Positions 25,357-34,272 of a stretch of DNA of 64,000 nucleotides are shown in pieces. The notes beneath the pieces were generated by a model. That model had not been told where the DNA came from and did not search any database. It saw only the letters and a list, made by a program, of their open reading frames with translations. Position 1 is the first letter of the stretch, and the number at the start of each line of letters is the position of its first letter. The position numbers were made by a program, and so were the translations under genes. Origin of the DNA: Rhizobium leguminosarum (GTDB lineage: Bacteria; Pseudomonadota; Alphaproteobacteria; Rhizobiales; Rhizobiaceae); the NCBI RefSeq assembly GCF_004123835.1, contig NZ_MZMU01000003.1:434001-498000 (forward strand), read 5' to 3'.

Positions 25357-26250
25357 ATGTCGCAGGCCGCTCCCACCCTTTCCGAAGCCTCGCCTTCCAA
25401 TCGTTTCGCCCTTGCGGCGCTCCTTCTCGGCGGGGCGGCGATCGGCGGCTCGCCGATCTTCGTCAGGCTGTCCGAGGTCGGACCGATGGCGACGGCCTTC
25501 TGGCGCGTGGCGCTGGCGTTGATCCCGATCGTGATCGTCTCGCTGCTGAAGAAGGATGCGGGGCCGAAGCCGCAGAGCCTTTCCGACTATGGCATGCTGG
25601 TTCTGCCAGGCGTGATGCTGGCGCTCGACCTCGGCGCCTGGCACCTTTCGCTCACCATGACGTCGGTCGCCAATGCGACGCTGCTGGCCAACCTCGCACC
25701 GGTTTTCGTCACGCTGATCGCCTTCGTCTTTTTCAGCGCGAGGATCAGCCGCATCTTCCTGTTCGGGCTTGTCCTGGCGCTATCAGGCGTCGTCATTCTG
25801 AAGGGCGGACCGGCAGCCATTGGCAACGGTGACCTCAGCGGCGATGGCATTGCGATGATCGCCGCCTTCTTCTATGCCTGCTACATCCTTGCGATCGGCA
25901 GGCTGCGCAGCCGGTTCGATACGATCCGCATCATGTTGTGGAGCACGGCATCGGCTGCCGCCTTCATCTTTCCGATCGGCCTCATCTACGAGGGCCATAT
26001 GCTGCCCGCGACCCTCTATGGCTGGTCGATCGTCTTCGGCCTGGCTTTTATCAGCCATGCCGGCGGGCAGGTGGCGATCACCTATGCGTTGGCCTATCTG
26101 CCGGCGGCCTTTTCCTCGCTGACGCTGCTGTTGCAGCCGGTCGTTGCGGCGATCCTTGCCTGGGCGTTGCTCAACGAAGCGATCGGGACGATGCAGGCAC
26201 TCGGCGGCGCCGTCGTGCTTGCCGGCATCATGGTTGCCCGCCGTGGCTGA
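25357..26250 (+). CDS. DMT family transporter (EamA)
   Basis: 297 residues with ten predicted membrane helices in two EamA repeats (about 20-150 and 165-295). The typical loops GSPIFVRLSEVGPMATAFWR and the second-half LQPVVAAILAWALLNEAIG are present. It would export a metabolite across the inner membrane; the substrate is unknown. The start is at the first ATG after the repeat; the ribosome-binding site is weak (GAGATC). Confidence 0.85.
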   Translation: MSQAAPTLSEASPSNRFALAALLLGGAAIGGSPIFVRLSEVGPMATAFWRVALALIPIVIVSLLKKDAGPKPQSLSDYGMLVLPGVMLALDLGAWHLSLTMTSVANATLLANLAPVFVTLIAFVFFSARISRIFLFGLVLALSGVVILKGGPAAIGNGDLSGDGIAMIAAFFYACYILAIGRLRSRFDTIRIMLWSTASAAAFIFPIGLIYEGHMLPATLYGWSIVFGLAFISHAGGQVAITYALAYLPAAFSSLTLLLQPVVAAILAWALLNEAIGTMQALGGAVVLAGIMVARRG

Positions 26251-26253
26251 TCG

Positions 26254-27810
26254 TCAGCGATTTTCCTGCAGTAGCCATTTCTGGATGATCGGAATGTCGG
26301 CATCGCCGAGATCGTGGCCGCCGGGGATGACGTCGGAATCGACGGTGGCACCCGAACTCTTCAGCCTTTCTTCCAGCTCGCTCGCATATTTGCCGTAGGC
26401 ATCCGTCTTGCCGCTGATGACGAGCAGGTCCGTGCCTTTCAGATCGGCATGCGGATAGTCGCTCAGCACAGGCATGGAGCGCAGCAGCACCGCCTTGTGA
26501 ACCAGGTTCGGGTGCAGGTAGAGCAGCGAGTTCAAAAGGTTGGCGCCATTGGAATAACCGACATAGACGACCTTCTGAGGATCGAGCCCGTAGGATTTGA
26601 CGGCGCCCTCGATGAAGGCCGCGAAGGCCTCCGCCTCGGTCTTGATATCGTTCTGGTCGAAGGAGAAGGGGGTAATGCGCTTGTACCAGCGTGGAAACCC
26701 TTCCTCCGTCGCCCGGCCGCGCACGCCGAGCAGCGTCGCCCGCGGCGCCGCCTTGTTCAGGAGCGGCATCAGCGTCGTCTCATTGCCGCCGGAGCCGTGC
26801 AACAAAACGAAGACGCTGCCATCGGGATCCGGGGGCGTATAGAACCGGTGGACGAATGGCAGCTCGCGATAATTGATACGCGGCTGGCCGGGCATCGAAA
26901 ATTGCGGCAGCATCACCTTCAGGTCGTGAAGATTGGTGATGGCTTCGGGCGGCGCGAAGAGCTTGCCCCCGAGGGCGGCCTGCTCTTCGTCCACGGTCAT
27001 GCCGGGCTTGTCGGTGGCGAGTTCCACCAGCGTGCCGCCGGGTTCGCGGGCATAGAGCGAGCGGAAATATTTGCGGTCATGCATGTTGGTCGGCGATGCG
27101 TCGGTCGCCTCCAGCGCCTTGCGTACCGAAAGCAGCGTCTCCTCGTCGGCGGCGCGGAAGGCGACGTGATCGACCGTCCCGGTGCCCGGCGCGCCGGACC
27201 AGAAGCCGCGCGCATCGCGCACGTCGATGACGTCGCCGGATTGCGACACCAGCCTGTCGATCGTGCCGCGGCTGGCCTGGAAGCGGTAACCGAAATGCGT
27301 TTCGAGGAAGCTGCGGCTTTCGGCGGGCTCCTCCGTCAGCATGGTGGCGCCGCGCACGCGCTGAACGGCATGTTCGACCGGGATGGAGGCGCCGTCCCAG
27401 GCGGCCGGCGATGCGAGGTTCTTTGCGCCTGCGAGCTTGAGGATGATGTTGTCAGGGTCCTTCAGCCGTAGGACAGGCTCGCCGAATTCGTCGGCTGGTC
27501 CCTCTGAGTTCAGACCGAAGCTCATGGCGCGCGTCAGCCAGTAGCCGATGCTGGTGGGATTGATCGATAGCGATATTTCGCTGATCTGGCCGTAGCCGAC
27601 CCGGCCGGGCGCACCATCTTCCCAGGCGAGGAAGGTCAGCAGCGAACCCGGCGTCCCTGCCGCATCGCCATAGAGGAGATGAAGCTGCGTCACGTCCTCA
27701 TAACCGGCTGTCTGCTTGACGAGCCGCATGCCGAGAAATCCCGCGTAGAAGTCCACATTCGCCTGCACCTTGCGGGTTACGGCCGTGACGTGATGTATGC
27801 CTGATACCAT
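26254..27810 (-). CDS. VOC dioxygenase - alpha/beta hydrolase fusion (MhqO/MhqD-like)
   Basis: 518 residues. About 5-300 form two vicinal-oxygen-chelate repeats of a ring-cleaving dioxygenase (GIHHVTAVTRKVQANVDFYA, then TVDHVAFRA and PGGTLVELATD, giving His/His/Glu ligands). About 320-518 form a carboxylesterase/phospholipase-type hydrolase with LLHGSGGNE, nucleophile elbow GYSNGA, acid in SGKTDAYG and PGGHDLG. In Bacillus, MhqO/MhqA-type dioxygenases and the MhqD hydrolase are separate proteins induced by quinones. Joining them suggests quinone or catechol detoxification. The start at 27810 is chosen because the family begins at HHVTAV. Confidence 0.8.
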   Translation of the reverse strand: MVSGIHHVTAVTRKVQANVDFYAGFLGMRLVKQTAGYEDVTQLHLLYGDAAGTPGSLLTFLAWEDGAPGRVGYGQISEISLSINPTSIGYWLTRAMSFGLNSEGPADEFGEPVLRLKDPDNIILKLAGAKNLASPAAWDGASIPVEHAVQRVRGATMLTEEPAESRSFLETHFGYRFQASRGTIDRLVSQSGDVIDVRDARGFWSGAPGTGTVDHVAFRAADEETLLSVRKALEATDASPTNMHDRKYFRSLYAREPGGTLVELATDKPGMTVDEEQAALGGKLFAPPEAITNLHDLKVMLPQFSMPGQPRINYRELPFVHRFYTPPDPDGSVFVLLHGSGGNETTLMPLLNKAAPRATLLGVRGRATEEGFPRWYKRITPFSFDQNDIKTEAEAFAAFIEGAVKSYGLDPQKVVYVGYSNGANLLNSLLYLHPNLVHKAVLLRSMPVLSDYPHADLKGTDLLVISGKTDAYGKYASELEERLKSSGATVDSDVIPGGHDLGDADIPIIQKWLLQENR

Positions 27811-27894
27811 CGAGAGCAGTCCTGATTGAAGCGGTGTCGTCAGGAGCGCGAGTATGAGAGCTGCGAAGGTCATACCGTTGCCAATGACGATCGC

Positions 27895-29490
27895 TTAATT
27901 TTGTTCCGCACAAAGCGCAAGCGAATCGCCGCGCTGCAACAACTCCAAATGATCGACATCTTCGAGTGCCTCTTCCAGTTGCTGCAGGGTCGGCGGCTTG
28001 ACCATATAGGCGCGCGCGCCGAGATTTCTGGCCCGCCGCATGTCGCTCTCGTCGCCTGACGTGCTGAGAATGCAGACGGGAATTCGCTTGAGGCGGACAT
28101 CGGCCGAAAGCGCATGCAGCACTTCGAAACCGTCCATGATCGGCATGTTGATGTCGAGCAGCATCAGGTCGATCTGCGGCACATCGGCGATGCCGGCGCG
28201 TTCTTCGAGCAGCCGCATCGCCTCGCGTCCGTTGGTGGCGACATGCAGGTTGAAATTCACCTTCTCCCGCCGCATCAGCTTGATCTTCAGAATCTGGATG
28301 TCGGCCGGGCTGTCTTCGACCAGCAGCACTTCGGCGAGCCTGCCCGAACCCTCGCCTGGCTGCTCCGCCGGCCTGGTGCTGTGCGGGACGGCCGATATGG
28401 CTGATGGCACAGGCCTCGCCTCGGCGAGCGGCACGTCGACAATGAAGGTCGCGCCCGGCCCATCTTCTGCCTCGCACCAAATCGAGCCGCCATGCATCTG
28501 CGCGATGCGGCGGCAGATGGCAAGGCCGAGCCCGGTGCCTTCGATGCCACGCCCAACGAGACGCTTGAACGGCTGGAAGATCAGATCGCGGTGCTCGGGG
28601 TCGATGCCAGGCCCGTTGTCACGCACGGTGAGGCGGCAGATATCGCCCTGCGCTTCGCCTATGATGCTGATCTCCGGAACCTTCTGCTCGCAATAGCGGA
28701 TGGCATTCGACACCAGGTTCTGCAGGAGCTGGGTCAGCAGCGTCGCATCGCCCATGACCTCCGGCAGCGCCCCGCGGATGATGACGGCTCCGCGGCTTTC
28801 AGTCTGCTGGCGCAGATTGTCCTCCACCTGGTCGAGCACATCAGAGAGCGAGACCGGCCTGAGCTCCAGCCCGCCGGAGGCCTCGAGCTTGGTGAAGCCC
28901 GAGACCTTGACGATCAGGTCTTCCATGTGATCGGCGGCGCTGAGCACGTAATCGAGCAATTCCCGGTCTTCGGCCGGAAGCGCTGCAGAACCGTGCAGGA
29001 TGCGGCTGAAGGATTTGATCGTCCGGAGCGGCTCCTTCAGATCATGGGCCATGGCGCGGGTGAAGATCTCCAGCGATTGCCGCTTCTGCTCCAGCTTCGC
29101 TTCCAGCATGCCGTGCATGATGGCGTTCTGAATGCAGCGATGCAGTGTTTCAGGCGAAAGCGAATCCTTTGTCAGATAGTCGCGTGCCCCGCTCTTCATC
29201 ACCTCGACGGCGACGGTTTCGTTGCCTTGGCCGGTCAGCATGATGACGTTGGCGGCGGGATCGTCCTCCAATATATCGGCAAGCACGCCGAGCCCGTCGC
29301 GCCCCGGCAGCGAATAGTCGAGCAGGATGCAGTCCGGCCGTTTCCGGCCATTCAGCGCACGACCCTCTTCGCCCGTCTCCGCCTCCACGACGGTATAGGC
29401 AGTGCTGGAAACGCGGCCCAATATGCGGCGATAGACCTCGAGATCGTCGATGTTGTCGTCGATAATGAGAATAGAGCAGTGTTCCGCCAA
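27895..29490 (-). CDS. hybrid histidine kinase (REC-HisKA-HATPase-REC)
   Basis: 531 residues, cytoplasmic. An N-terminal receiver (about 5-122, phospho-Asp in CILLDYSLPG) is followed by a HisKA dimerisation helix with AMAHDLKEPL (phospho-His near 150). Next is an ATPase with LVSNAIRYCEQ, VRDNGPGID and GTGLGLAICRR (about 250-360), and then a C-terminal receiver (LMLLDINMP). No sensor or membrane domain is present, so its input is presumably phosphotransfer to the first receiver. It starts 4 bases after the single-domain regulator gene, which itself overlaps the membrane kinase gene. The three look like one operon and a phosphorelay. Confidence 0.87.
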   Translation of the reverse strand: MAEHCSILIIDDNIDDLEVYRRILGRVSSTAYTVVEAETGEEGRALNGRKRPDCILLDYSLPGRDGLGVLADILEDDPAANVIMLTGQGNETVAVEVMKSGARDYLTKDSLSPETLHRCIQNAIMHGMLEAKLEQKRQSLEIFTRAMAHDLKEPLRTIKSFSRILHGSAALPAEDRELLDYVLSAADHMEDLIVKVSGFTKLEASGGLELRPVSLSDVLDQVEDNLRQQTESRGAVIIRGALPEVMGDATLLTQLLQNLVSNAIRYCEQKVPEISIIGEAQGDICRLTVRDNGPGIDPEHRDLIFQPFKRLVGRGIEGTGLGLAICRRIAQMHGGSIWCEAEDGPGATFIVDVPLAEARPVPSAISAVPHSTRPAEQPGEGSGRLAEVLLVEDSPADIQILKIKLMRREKVNFNLHVATNGREAMRLLEERAGIADVPQIDLMLLDINMPIMDGFEVLHALSADVRLKRIPVCILSTSGDESDMRRARNLGARAYMVKPPTLQQLEEALEDVDHLELLQRGDSLALCAEQN

Positions 29491-29494
29491 TCTT

Positions 29495-29920
29495 TCAGTC
29501 CTCGAGTGGCAGGATCGCGATTTCGAACCAGTATTCCTTCAGCCGCTGGATCGCGGCGAAGAGCCCGTCGAGATCCACCGGCTTCTGCACATAGGTATTG
29601 GCGCCGAGCGCATAGCAGCCTTCGATATCGCGTTCGTCGTCGGAGGTCGTGAGGATCACCACCGGGATCTTGCGCCAGCCGGCGTTCGATTTGATCGCCT
29701 CCAGCGTCTTGCGGCCATCAAGGCCCGGCATGTTGAGGTCGAGCAGGATCAGCCCCGGTTTCGGCACCATCTCGGCGAGCATGTCGAGCGCTTCCTGACC
29801 GGAGGCCGCCCAGCGGATCGAATTGCGCAGATTTGTGCGTTTAAAGGCGCGCATCGTCGCTTCGAAATCGTCTTCGCTGTCCTCGACGATCAGGATCGGT
29901 TGCGTATCACGCTGCTGCAT
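29495..29920 (-). CDS. single-domain response regulator (CheY/Rcp-like)
   Basis: 141 residues, one receiver domain: acidic pocket LIVEDSEDD, phospho-Asp in LILLDLNMPGLDG, TTSDDE, Lys in YVQKPVD. There is no output domain. It resembles Rcp-type regulators paired with phytochrome-like kinases. The start at 29920 overlaps the end of the membrane kinase by 14 bases, so it is the obvious partner. Upstream in-frame codons are kinase sequence read out of frame and were excluded. Confidence 0.87.
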   Translation of the reverse strand: MQQRDTQPILIVEDSEDDFEATMRAFKRTNLRNSIRWAASGQEALDMLAEMVPKPGLILLDLNMPGLDGRKTLEAIKSNAGWRKIPVVILTTSDDERDIEGCYALGANTYVQKPVDLDGLFAAIQRLKEYWFEIAILPLED

Positions 29921-32045
29921 TCTGCCCCTCGCGCTTTTTTCCCAGAGTGAAGTAGAATGTCGTGCCGGTGCCGACCTCGGATTCCAGCCAGATATCGCCA
30001 TTGTGCCGCGCGATGATCTTGCGAACGAAGGTGAGGCCTGCTCCGGTCCCGTCGTCGGAATCCTGCGACTTTTCCAGCCGTTTGAAAATGCGGAAAATAT
30101 CTTCGTGGAATTCCTGCGGAATGCCCTTGCCGTTATCCTTAACGAAAAACACGTTGCGGGCAACCGTGCCGTCCTTGCCGACGAACCGGTCAAGATAGCC
30201 GATCGAGACGAGCGGCGCCGGCTTGTCGTTGTATTTGATCGCATTGGTTATGAGATTGCGGAACACTTCGGTCAACCGCGGCGCGTCGCAGACCACCTCC
30301 GGCAGCCGGCCGTCGATGATAACCTTGGCGTGCCGTTCCTCCAGCAGCAACTCCATCGTCGCGACGACATCCTTGACGATCAGGCCGATATCGGTGCGTT
30401 TGACCGCCAGCTGCTGGCGTCCGAGCCGGGAGAAATAAAGAAGCTCGTTGACGAGCTTCTCCATGCGCTGGCTGAGACGCACGAGCCGGTTCAGCCGGCG
30501 CACGCCGTCCGCATCGAGCTTGTCTTCATAATCCTCCAACAGGAAGCGGGAGTGGTTGTGCAGGCCGCGCAGCGGTTCTTTGAGATCATGCGAGGCGATA
30601 TAGGCGAATTCATCGAGGTCGTGGTTGCTGCGCTCGAGCTCGGCCGTATAGGCTTCGAGTTGGGAAAGCGTCGTTTTCATCCGTTCTTCCTGCCGGACGC
30701 GCTCGCTGATGTCGCGCACGATACCGACGAAGGTCTTCGTATGGCCGGTGACGACGGCGCTGATGGAAACATCGATCGGAAAGACGATGCCGCTCTTGCG
30801 TCGTCCGGAGACCATGCGCGTCGTGCCGATGATGCGCTCCTCGCCGGTCTGCCGGTAATGGGCGAGATAGCCGTCGTGCTCGGAATGGTAGGGTTCGGGC
30901 ATCAGCATCTTGATGTTCCGGCCGATCGTCTCCTGCGGAGAGTAACCGAACATGCTTTCAGCCGCTGGATTGAAATTCCTGATCGTTCCACGCTCGTCGA
31001 TGACGACGACGGCATCAGGCGTGCCGCGCACCAGCGCGCCGAAGCGGACGCGCTCGGTTTCGAGGTTATAGTTGTTGCGCATGAAATAGAAGACGAGGAT
31101 CGCGATCAGCCAAAGCGTGGCAGCCGTAATGGTGCGGTTGGCGATTTCCTGCCAGAACGCCGCCTCGTTGTGCCTGACGGCGAAGAAGCCGAGCATCAGG
31201 AGCACGGTGCAGGCAAAGGCGAAGAAAAGCGGCGCGTTCCGGTTGCCGAACCAGAGCGCCGTCAGCACCAGCGGCACGTAGAGAATGCCGTTGGCGACAC
31301 CCAGCGGAGTATAGAGATCGACGAGAAGACCGGTGAAGCAGACCGCAGCCGGGATCCAGAGCGGGATCTGTGCCCGGTTTGCCGGCTGAATCCACCAGGA
31401 GCGGGCGAGAAGCCCCGAGCCGAAGATCACCATGCCGACCGCCGTATGCAGCGCCATCGCCGCATAGGGCCCCCAGCGGTAGCCCTGTTCGGCATCGGTG
31501 ACATAGCTGGCCAGCGCGATCATGCCGAGGGTGATGACGACGTAGCTCGTCAGCTCCTGCACGACCTGGCTTTTCCTCTCCACCTGGAGCGAGAGCAGCA
31601 GCGAAAGATTGGCGATCAGGAAGACCAGCGCCGTGTTCGGCCCCATGCCGCCGCCGATCTCAGCGATGAAATCCGGCGAAACCAGGAAGCGCGAGATCAA
31701 CACGTCGACATTGTGAAACGTCCGCCCGATCATGACGATTTCCACGAGCCGGGCCGCGGCGATCGCCGCCGCAAGCCCCGCCGTGATCGTCGCCGTTGCT
31801 CGAAAACGGCGGGCGGGGAGTGTCGAAGCGGCAAGCCCCACGCCGGAAAGCACGAAGCAGAGCGCGGTGTTGAAGGCCATCGACGGAAAGCCGGGAACCA
31901 GCGAAATGACAATCTCGACCTGCAGCAGCCAGCCGGTAAGCGCCGTCACGCCGAGGAGGAACATCAGGCAGCCGACGGCAATCGCAAAGGCACGGTAGTG
32001 CTGTCTTGGCTGGTCCTGCAGGTCCACGTTGCCCTGATCCTGCAC
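29907..32045 (-). CDS. membrane histidine kinase with MASE-like N-terminus, PAS, HisKA, HATPase
   Basis: 712 residues from a GTG at 32045 that has AAGGAGG 8-9 bases upstream; the open frame extends 60 codons further but has no start signal there. About 10-285 hold eight or so membrane segments (MASE-type sensor). About 300-415 is a FixL-like PAS (VRGTPDAVVVIDERGTI, MFGYSPQETIG, RTGEERIIG). HisKA follows with ASHDLKEPLRG. The ATPase has LITNAIKYNDK, VKDNGKGIP and DGTGAGLTFVRK. No Cys/His heme pocket is certain in the PAS, so the signal is unknown. It is the first gene of a kinase-regulator-hybrid operon. Confidence 0.85.
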   Translation of the reverse strand: MQDQGNVDLQDQPRQHYRAFAIAVGCLMFLLGVTALTGWLLQVEIVISLVPGFPSMAFNTALCFVLSGVGLAASTLPARRFRATATITAGLAAAIAAARLVEIVMIGRTFHNVDVLISRFLVSPDFIAEIGGGMGPNTALVFLIANLSLLLSLQVERKSQVVQELTSYVVITLGMIALASYVTDAEQGYRWGPYAAMALHTAVGMVIFGSGLLARSWWIQPANRAQIPLWIPAAVCFTGLLVDLYTPLGVANGILYVPLVLTALWFGNRNAPLFFAFACTVLLMLGFFAVRHNEAAFWQEIANRTITAATLWLIAILVFYFMRNNYNLETERVRFGALVRGTPDAVVVIDERGTIRNFNPAAESMFGYSPQETIGRNIKMLMPEPYHSEHDGYLAHYRQTGEERIIGTTRMVSGRRKSGIVFPIDVSISAVVTGHTKTFVGIVRDISERVRQEERMKTTLSQLEAYTAELERSNHDLDEFAYIASHDLKEPLRGLHNHSRFLLEDYEDKLDADGVRRLNRLVRLSQRMEKLVNELLYFSRLGRQQLAVKRTDIGLIVKDVVATMELLLEERHAKVIIDGRLPEVVCDAPRLTEVFRNLITNAIKYNDKPAPLVSIGYLDRFVGKDGTVARNVFFVKDNGKGIPQEFHEDIFRIFKRLEKSQDSDDGTGAGLTFVRKIIARHNGDIWLESEVGTGTTFYFTLGKKREGQNAAA

Positions 32046-32238
32046 CCGTGTGTCCTCCTTCGGTTTGCGCGGCCATCTTTTCCGAAATCGAGGAATACTC
32101 AATAGGCAAGGCAGGGCGGTGCCGCGCTTTTTGCGAAATGATCTGCGATGAGGTATATCGAATTTTAGTGGAACCGCGATATGGTGATGTCGAAGGACAG
32201 CGAGGTTCATTCGAACAATATCCAAATCACGGTGCTAG

Positions 32239-32616
32239 ATGACCACCCTATTTTATGTCGACGACAGCAAGGATGACCTCTTCTATGTCGACTATATGAG
32301 CAGAAAGCAGCAGTTAGACGTCGATCTATTCTGTTTCTCCACAGCCGAAATGGCGCTGGAGGCACTGGAGACGCGCGCGGCGGAAGGCAAGACCTCGCCC
32401 GATCTGCTGGTCGCCGATCTCTACATGCCGCTCGATAGCGGCATCGGCCTGATCACTCGGTTGCGCCTGGATGATCGTTTCAAGGCGATGCGGCTTGCTA
32501 TCTGCAGCGGATCGGATGCTGCCGAGGACCGCGCGCGCTCACTCGATGCCGGCGCCGATGTCTATCTGGAAAAGCCACTTGACCTTGCCATGATCATTCT
32601 CAATCTTGAGATGTAG
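32239..32616 (+). CDS. single-domain response regulator
   Basis: 125 residues, receiver only: FYVDDSKDD pocket, phospho-Asp in LLVADLYMPLDSG, CSGSDA and YLEKPLD. Divergent from the membrane kinase (194 bases between starts) and likely to receive phosphate from one of the local kinases. There is no DNA-binding domain. Confidence 0.82.
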   Translation: MTTLFYVDDSKDDLFYVDYMSRKQQLDVDLFCFSTAEMALEALETRAAEGKTSPDLLVADLYMPLDSGIGLITRLRLDDRFKAMRLAICSGSDAAEDRARSLDAGADVYLEKPLDLAMIILNLEM

Positions 32617-33090
32617 AAAACGGCGAAAGTCGTATGTCCTATTCCCTCTCATTCGTCCAAGCCATCTGACAAACCGCAATTGACAAGGTCGAGGACGCAT
32701 CACAAGATGCAACCGAAGCGAAGAATATGGAACGCAAAATAAGCGCTGAGAGAACCGATCAACCCGCGTTCGCCGCCACGAACATCAGCCAACCCCTTAG
32801 CTGAATGGGTCTATCGGCTCTCTCGCGCTTACGTCTGGCACTGCCTTCTCGCATTCATGGATGTTGAATGCAGGAAGAATACGATACCCAGGTAAGAACT
32901 ACTGCCCCTCAGTAAAATCTGCCCGTGCATCACCTGTCGTTGAGATAATTGATGATTTCCGCCTTACATATCGAAAGTCCCCGTTTTCGATATCTGTCAT
33001 CAACCGTCTCGCAATTTTTGTAGCTCTTCGCGTTTAAGACGTATATCCCAAGATTTCGGGATTAGAGGCATTGGCGGGAGGAGAGGAAGA
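32617..33090. other. 474-base non-coding stretch before the LuxR-type gene
   Basis: No convincing gene on either strand. It contains the long inverted repeat at 32740-32831. The sequence from about 32940 to 33050 is AT-rich and should hold the promoter of the LuxR-type gene. Confidence 0.6.
32740..32831. repeat. imperfect 20-bp inverted repeat enclosing 53 bases
   Basis: TAAGCGCTGAGAGAACCGAT at 32740-32759 pairs with ATCGGCTCTCTCGCGCTTA at 32813-32831. Smaller hairpins lie inside (GTTCG/CGAAC at 32768-32783; CAGC/GCTG flanking CCCC). It could be a structured RNA, a cruciform or a miniature mobile element. No target-site duplication is obvious. Confidence 0.5.
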
Positions 33091-33801
33091 GTGGGAATGA
33101 ACAATGCCCCGGCAATTCCCTTTCATGCCGGACCGGAGCTGAGCCGGGCGATCAACCGCACCGATTTTTTCCGTCTGTTGAAATCGGCGGCGCAGCATTA
33201 CAACTTCGACAATTTCGCGCTTGCCCGCATTTCCGAAGCTTCGGCCCCTTTCGGTGAACGCGATATCGTCATCACCAATGTTGCCGAGCGGCGTGTCGGC
33301 CTTTTCATCACGACGTTGAAGGCGGCGCTGGGCACCGTCCGGGCAAAGTCCGCCCAGTTCCTGGCAACGCCGGTCCATGGCAAGAGCGCACAGCTGGAAG
33401 ATTATCCATCAGATCTTGTTTTCAACGAGTTCCTGAGCGGCGTCTTTCTCTTCATCCCGCTGTTTACGCCGGAAGGGCGGCGATATTGCCTCGTACTTAG
33501 CGGCGAGCGTCAGGAGCCGGATCAGAGTGAGATCGCCGACATGCTTCTCGACGCCATGCGCATTTTCGACAAGCTCTACGAGGAAATCCTGACGCCGGAA
33601 ATGTCCGGACGGCTGACCCAGCGCGAATCGGAAATCGTCAAATGGACGAGCGAAGGCAAGACGTCGGCGGAAATCGCCATTATTCTCGGTCTTTCCGAAC
33701 ATACGGTCAATTCGCACATCACCGCGGCCGCGCGCAAACTTGACGCTGTGAACCGCGTTCATATGGTGGCGATCGCCTTGAGGAATGGTTTGGTTTCGTG
33801 A
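33091..33801 (+). CDS. LuxR family transcriptional regulator
   Basis: 236 residues (GTG at 33091; ATG at 33097 is an alternative). The N-terminal ~165 residues resemble an autoinducer/ligand-binding alpha-beta-alpha fold of the VisN/VisR type. The C-terminal LuxR helix-turn-helix is clear (LTQRESEIVKWTSEGKTSAEI, LGLSEHTVNSHITAAARKLD). It is the only evident DNA-binding output in the surrounding two-component cluster. Ligand and targets are unknown; AGGAGAGG precedes the start. Confidence 0.84.
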   Translation: MGMNNAPAIPFHAGPELSRAINRTDFFRLLKSAAQHYNFDNFALARISEASAPFGERDIVITNVAERRVGLFITTLKAALGTVRAKSAQFLATPVHGKSAQLEDYPSDLVFNEFLSGVFLFIPLFTPEGRRYCLVLSGERQEPDQSEIADMLLDAMRIFDKLYEEILTPEMSGRLTQRESEIVKWTSEGKTSAEIAIILGLSEHTVNSHITAAARKLDAVNRVHMVAIALRNGLVS

Positions 33802-33831
33802 AGTTGGTTTCGGGATTGGGGAAATGAGACG

Positions 33832-34269
33832 ATGATCACCGAAACGAGCCGAAGGAATGCCGTAAAGGTTCTCTTTGTCGACGACGAATTCATCGAATTC
33901 CGCGCGCTCAAGAAGAAGATCGCCGATCTCTCCGAGCCGGCCGTCGAGGTTGAATATTCGCAATCGATCGGTGACGCGCTGGAAAAGATCCGCGCGGCGC
34001 GCTTCGATCTCATCCTGCTCGACAATCGCCTTCTGCCCAATGCCGATTTCCGCGACACGGTGCCGGAGCTGCGTGGCATCGGTTACACCGGTCCGATCGG
34101 CGTGGTCTCGACCGATATATCCGGCGGCTATTTCCAGGAATTCCCGGATTACGGCGTCGATTTCCGCATCGGCAAGGACGAAATCGATGCCCAGACGCTG
34201 CAGCATATCATCCGCGAATACGTGACCTATGACGTCCCGGATTTCTGGAAGGACGATTACAGTATCTAA
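33832..34269 (+). CDS. atypical single-domain response regulator
   Basis: 145 residues. A receiver-like fold with FVDDEFIEF, LILLDNRLLPNADF (the Asp is kept, but the usual xxMPxxxG loop is replaced by NRLLPNADF), VVSTDIS and a Lys in RIGKDEID. The C-terminus is extended and acidic (VPDFWKDDYSI). It lies 30 bases after the LuxR gene and is convergent with a kinase gene 3 bases away. It may be a phospho-acceptor or a phosphorylation-independent adaptor. Confidence 0.72.
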   Translation: MITETSRRNAVKVLFVDDEFIEFRALKKKIADLSEPAVEVEYSQSIGDALEKIRAARFDLILLDNRLLPNADFRDTVPELRGIGYTGPIGVVSTDISGGYFQEFPDYGVDFRIGKDEIDAQTLQHIIREYVTYDVPDFWKDDYSI

Positions 34270-34272
34270 CCA

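Noticed and set aside
29823..32105. 760-codon open frame on the plus strand opposite the kinase operon
   Set aside because: Antisense shadow of well-recognised kinase and receiver domains; composition is His/Arg/Asp-rich as expected for mirrored codons.
32170..32194. GGAAC upstream of the receiver gene at 32239 as an EcfG promoter
   Set aside because: After 16 bases the sequence is CGAA instead of CGTT.
32046..32225. 60-codon N-terminal extension of the membrane histidine kinase
   Set aside because: No ribosome-binding site at the upstream ATG, and the extension covers the divergent promoter; GTG at 32045 has AAGGAGG.
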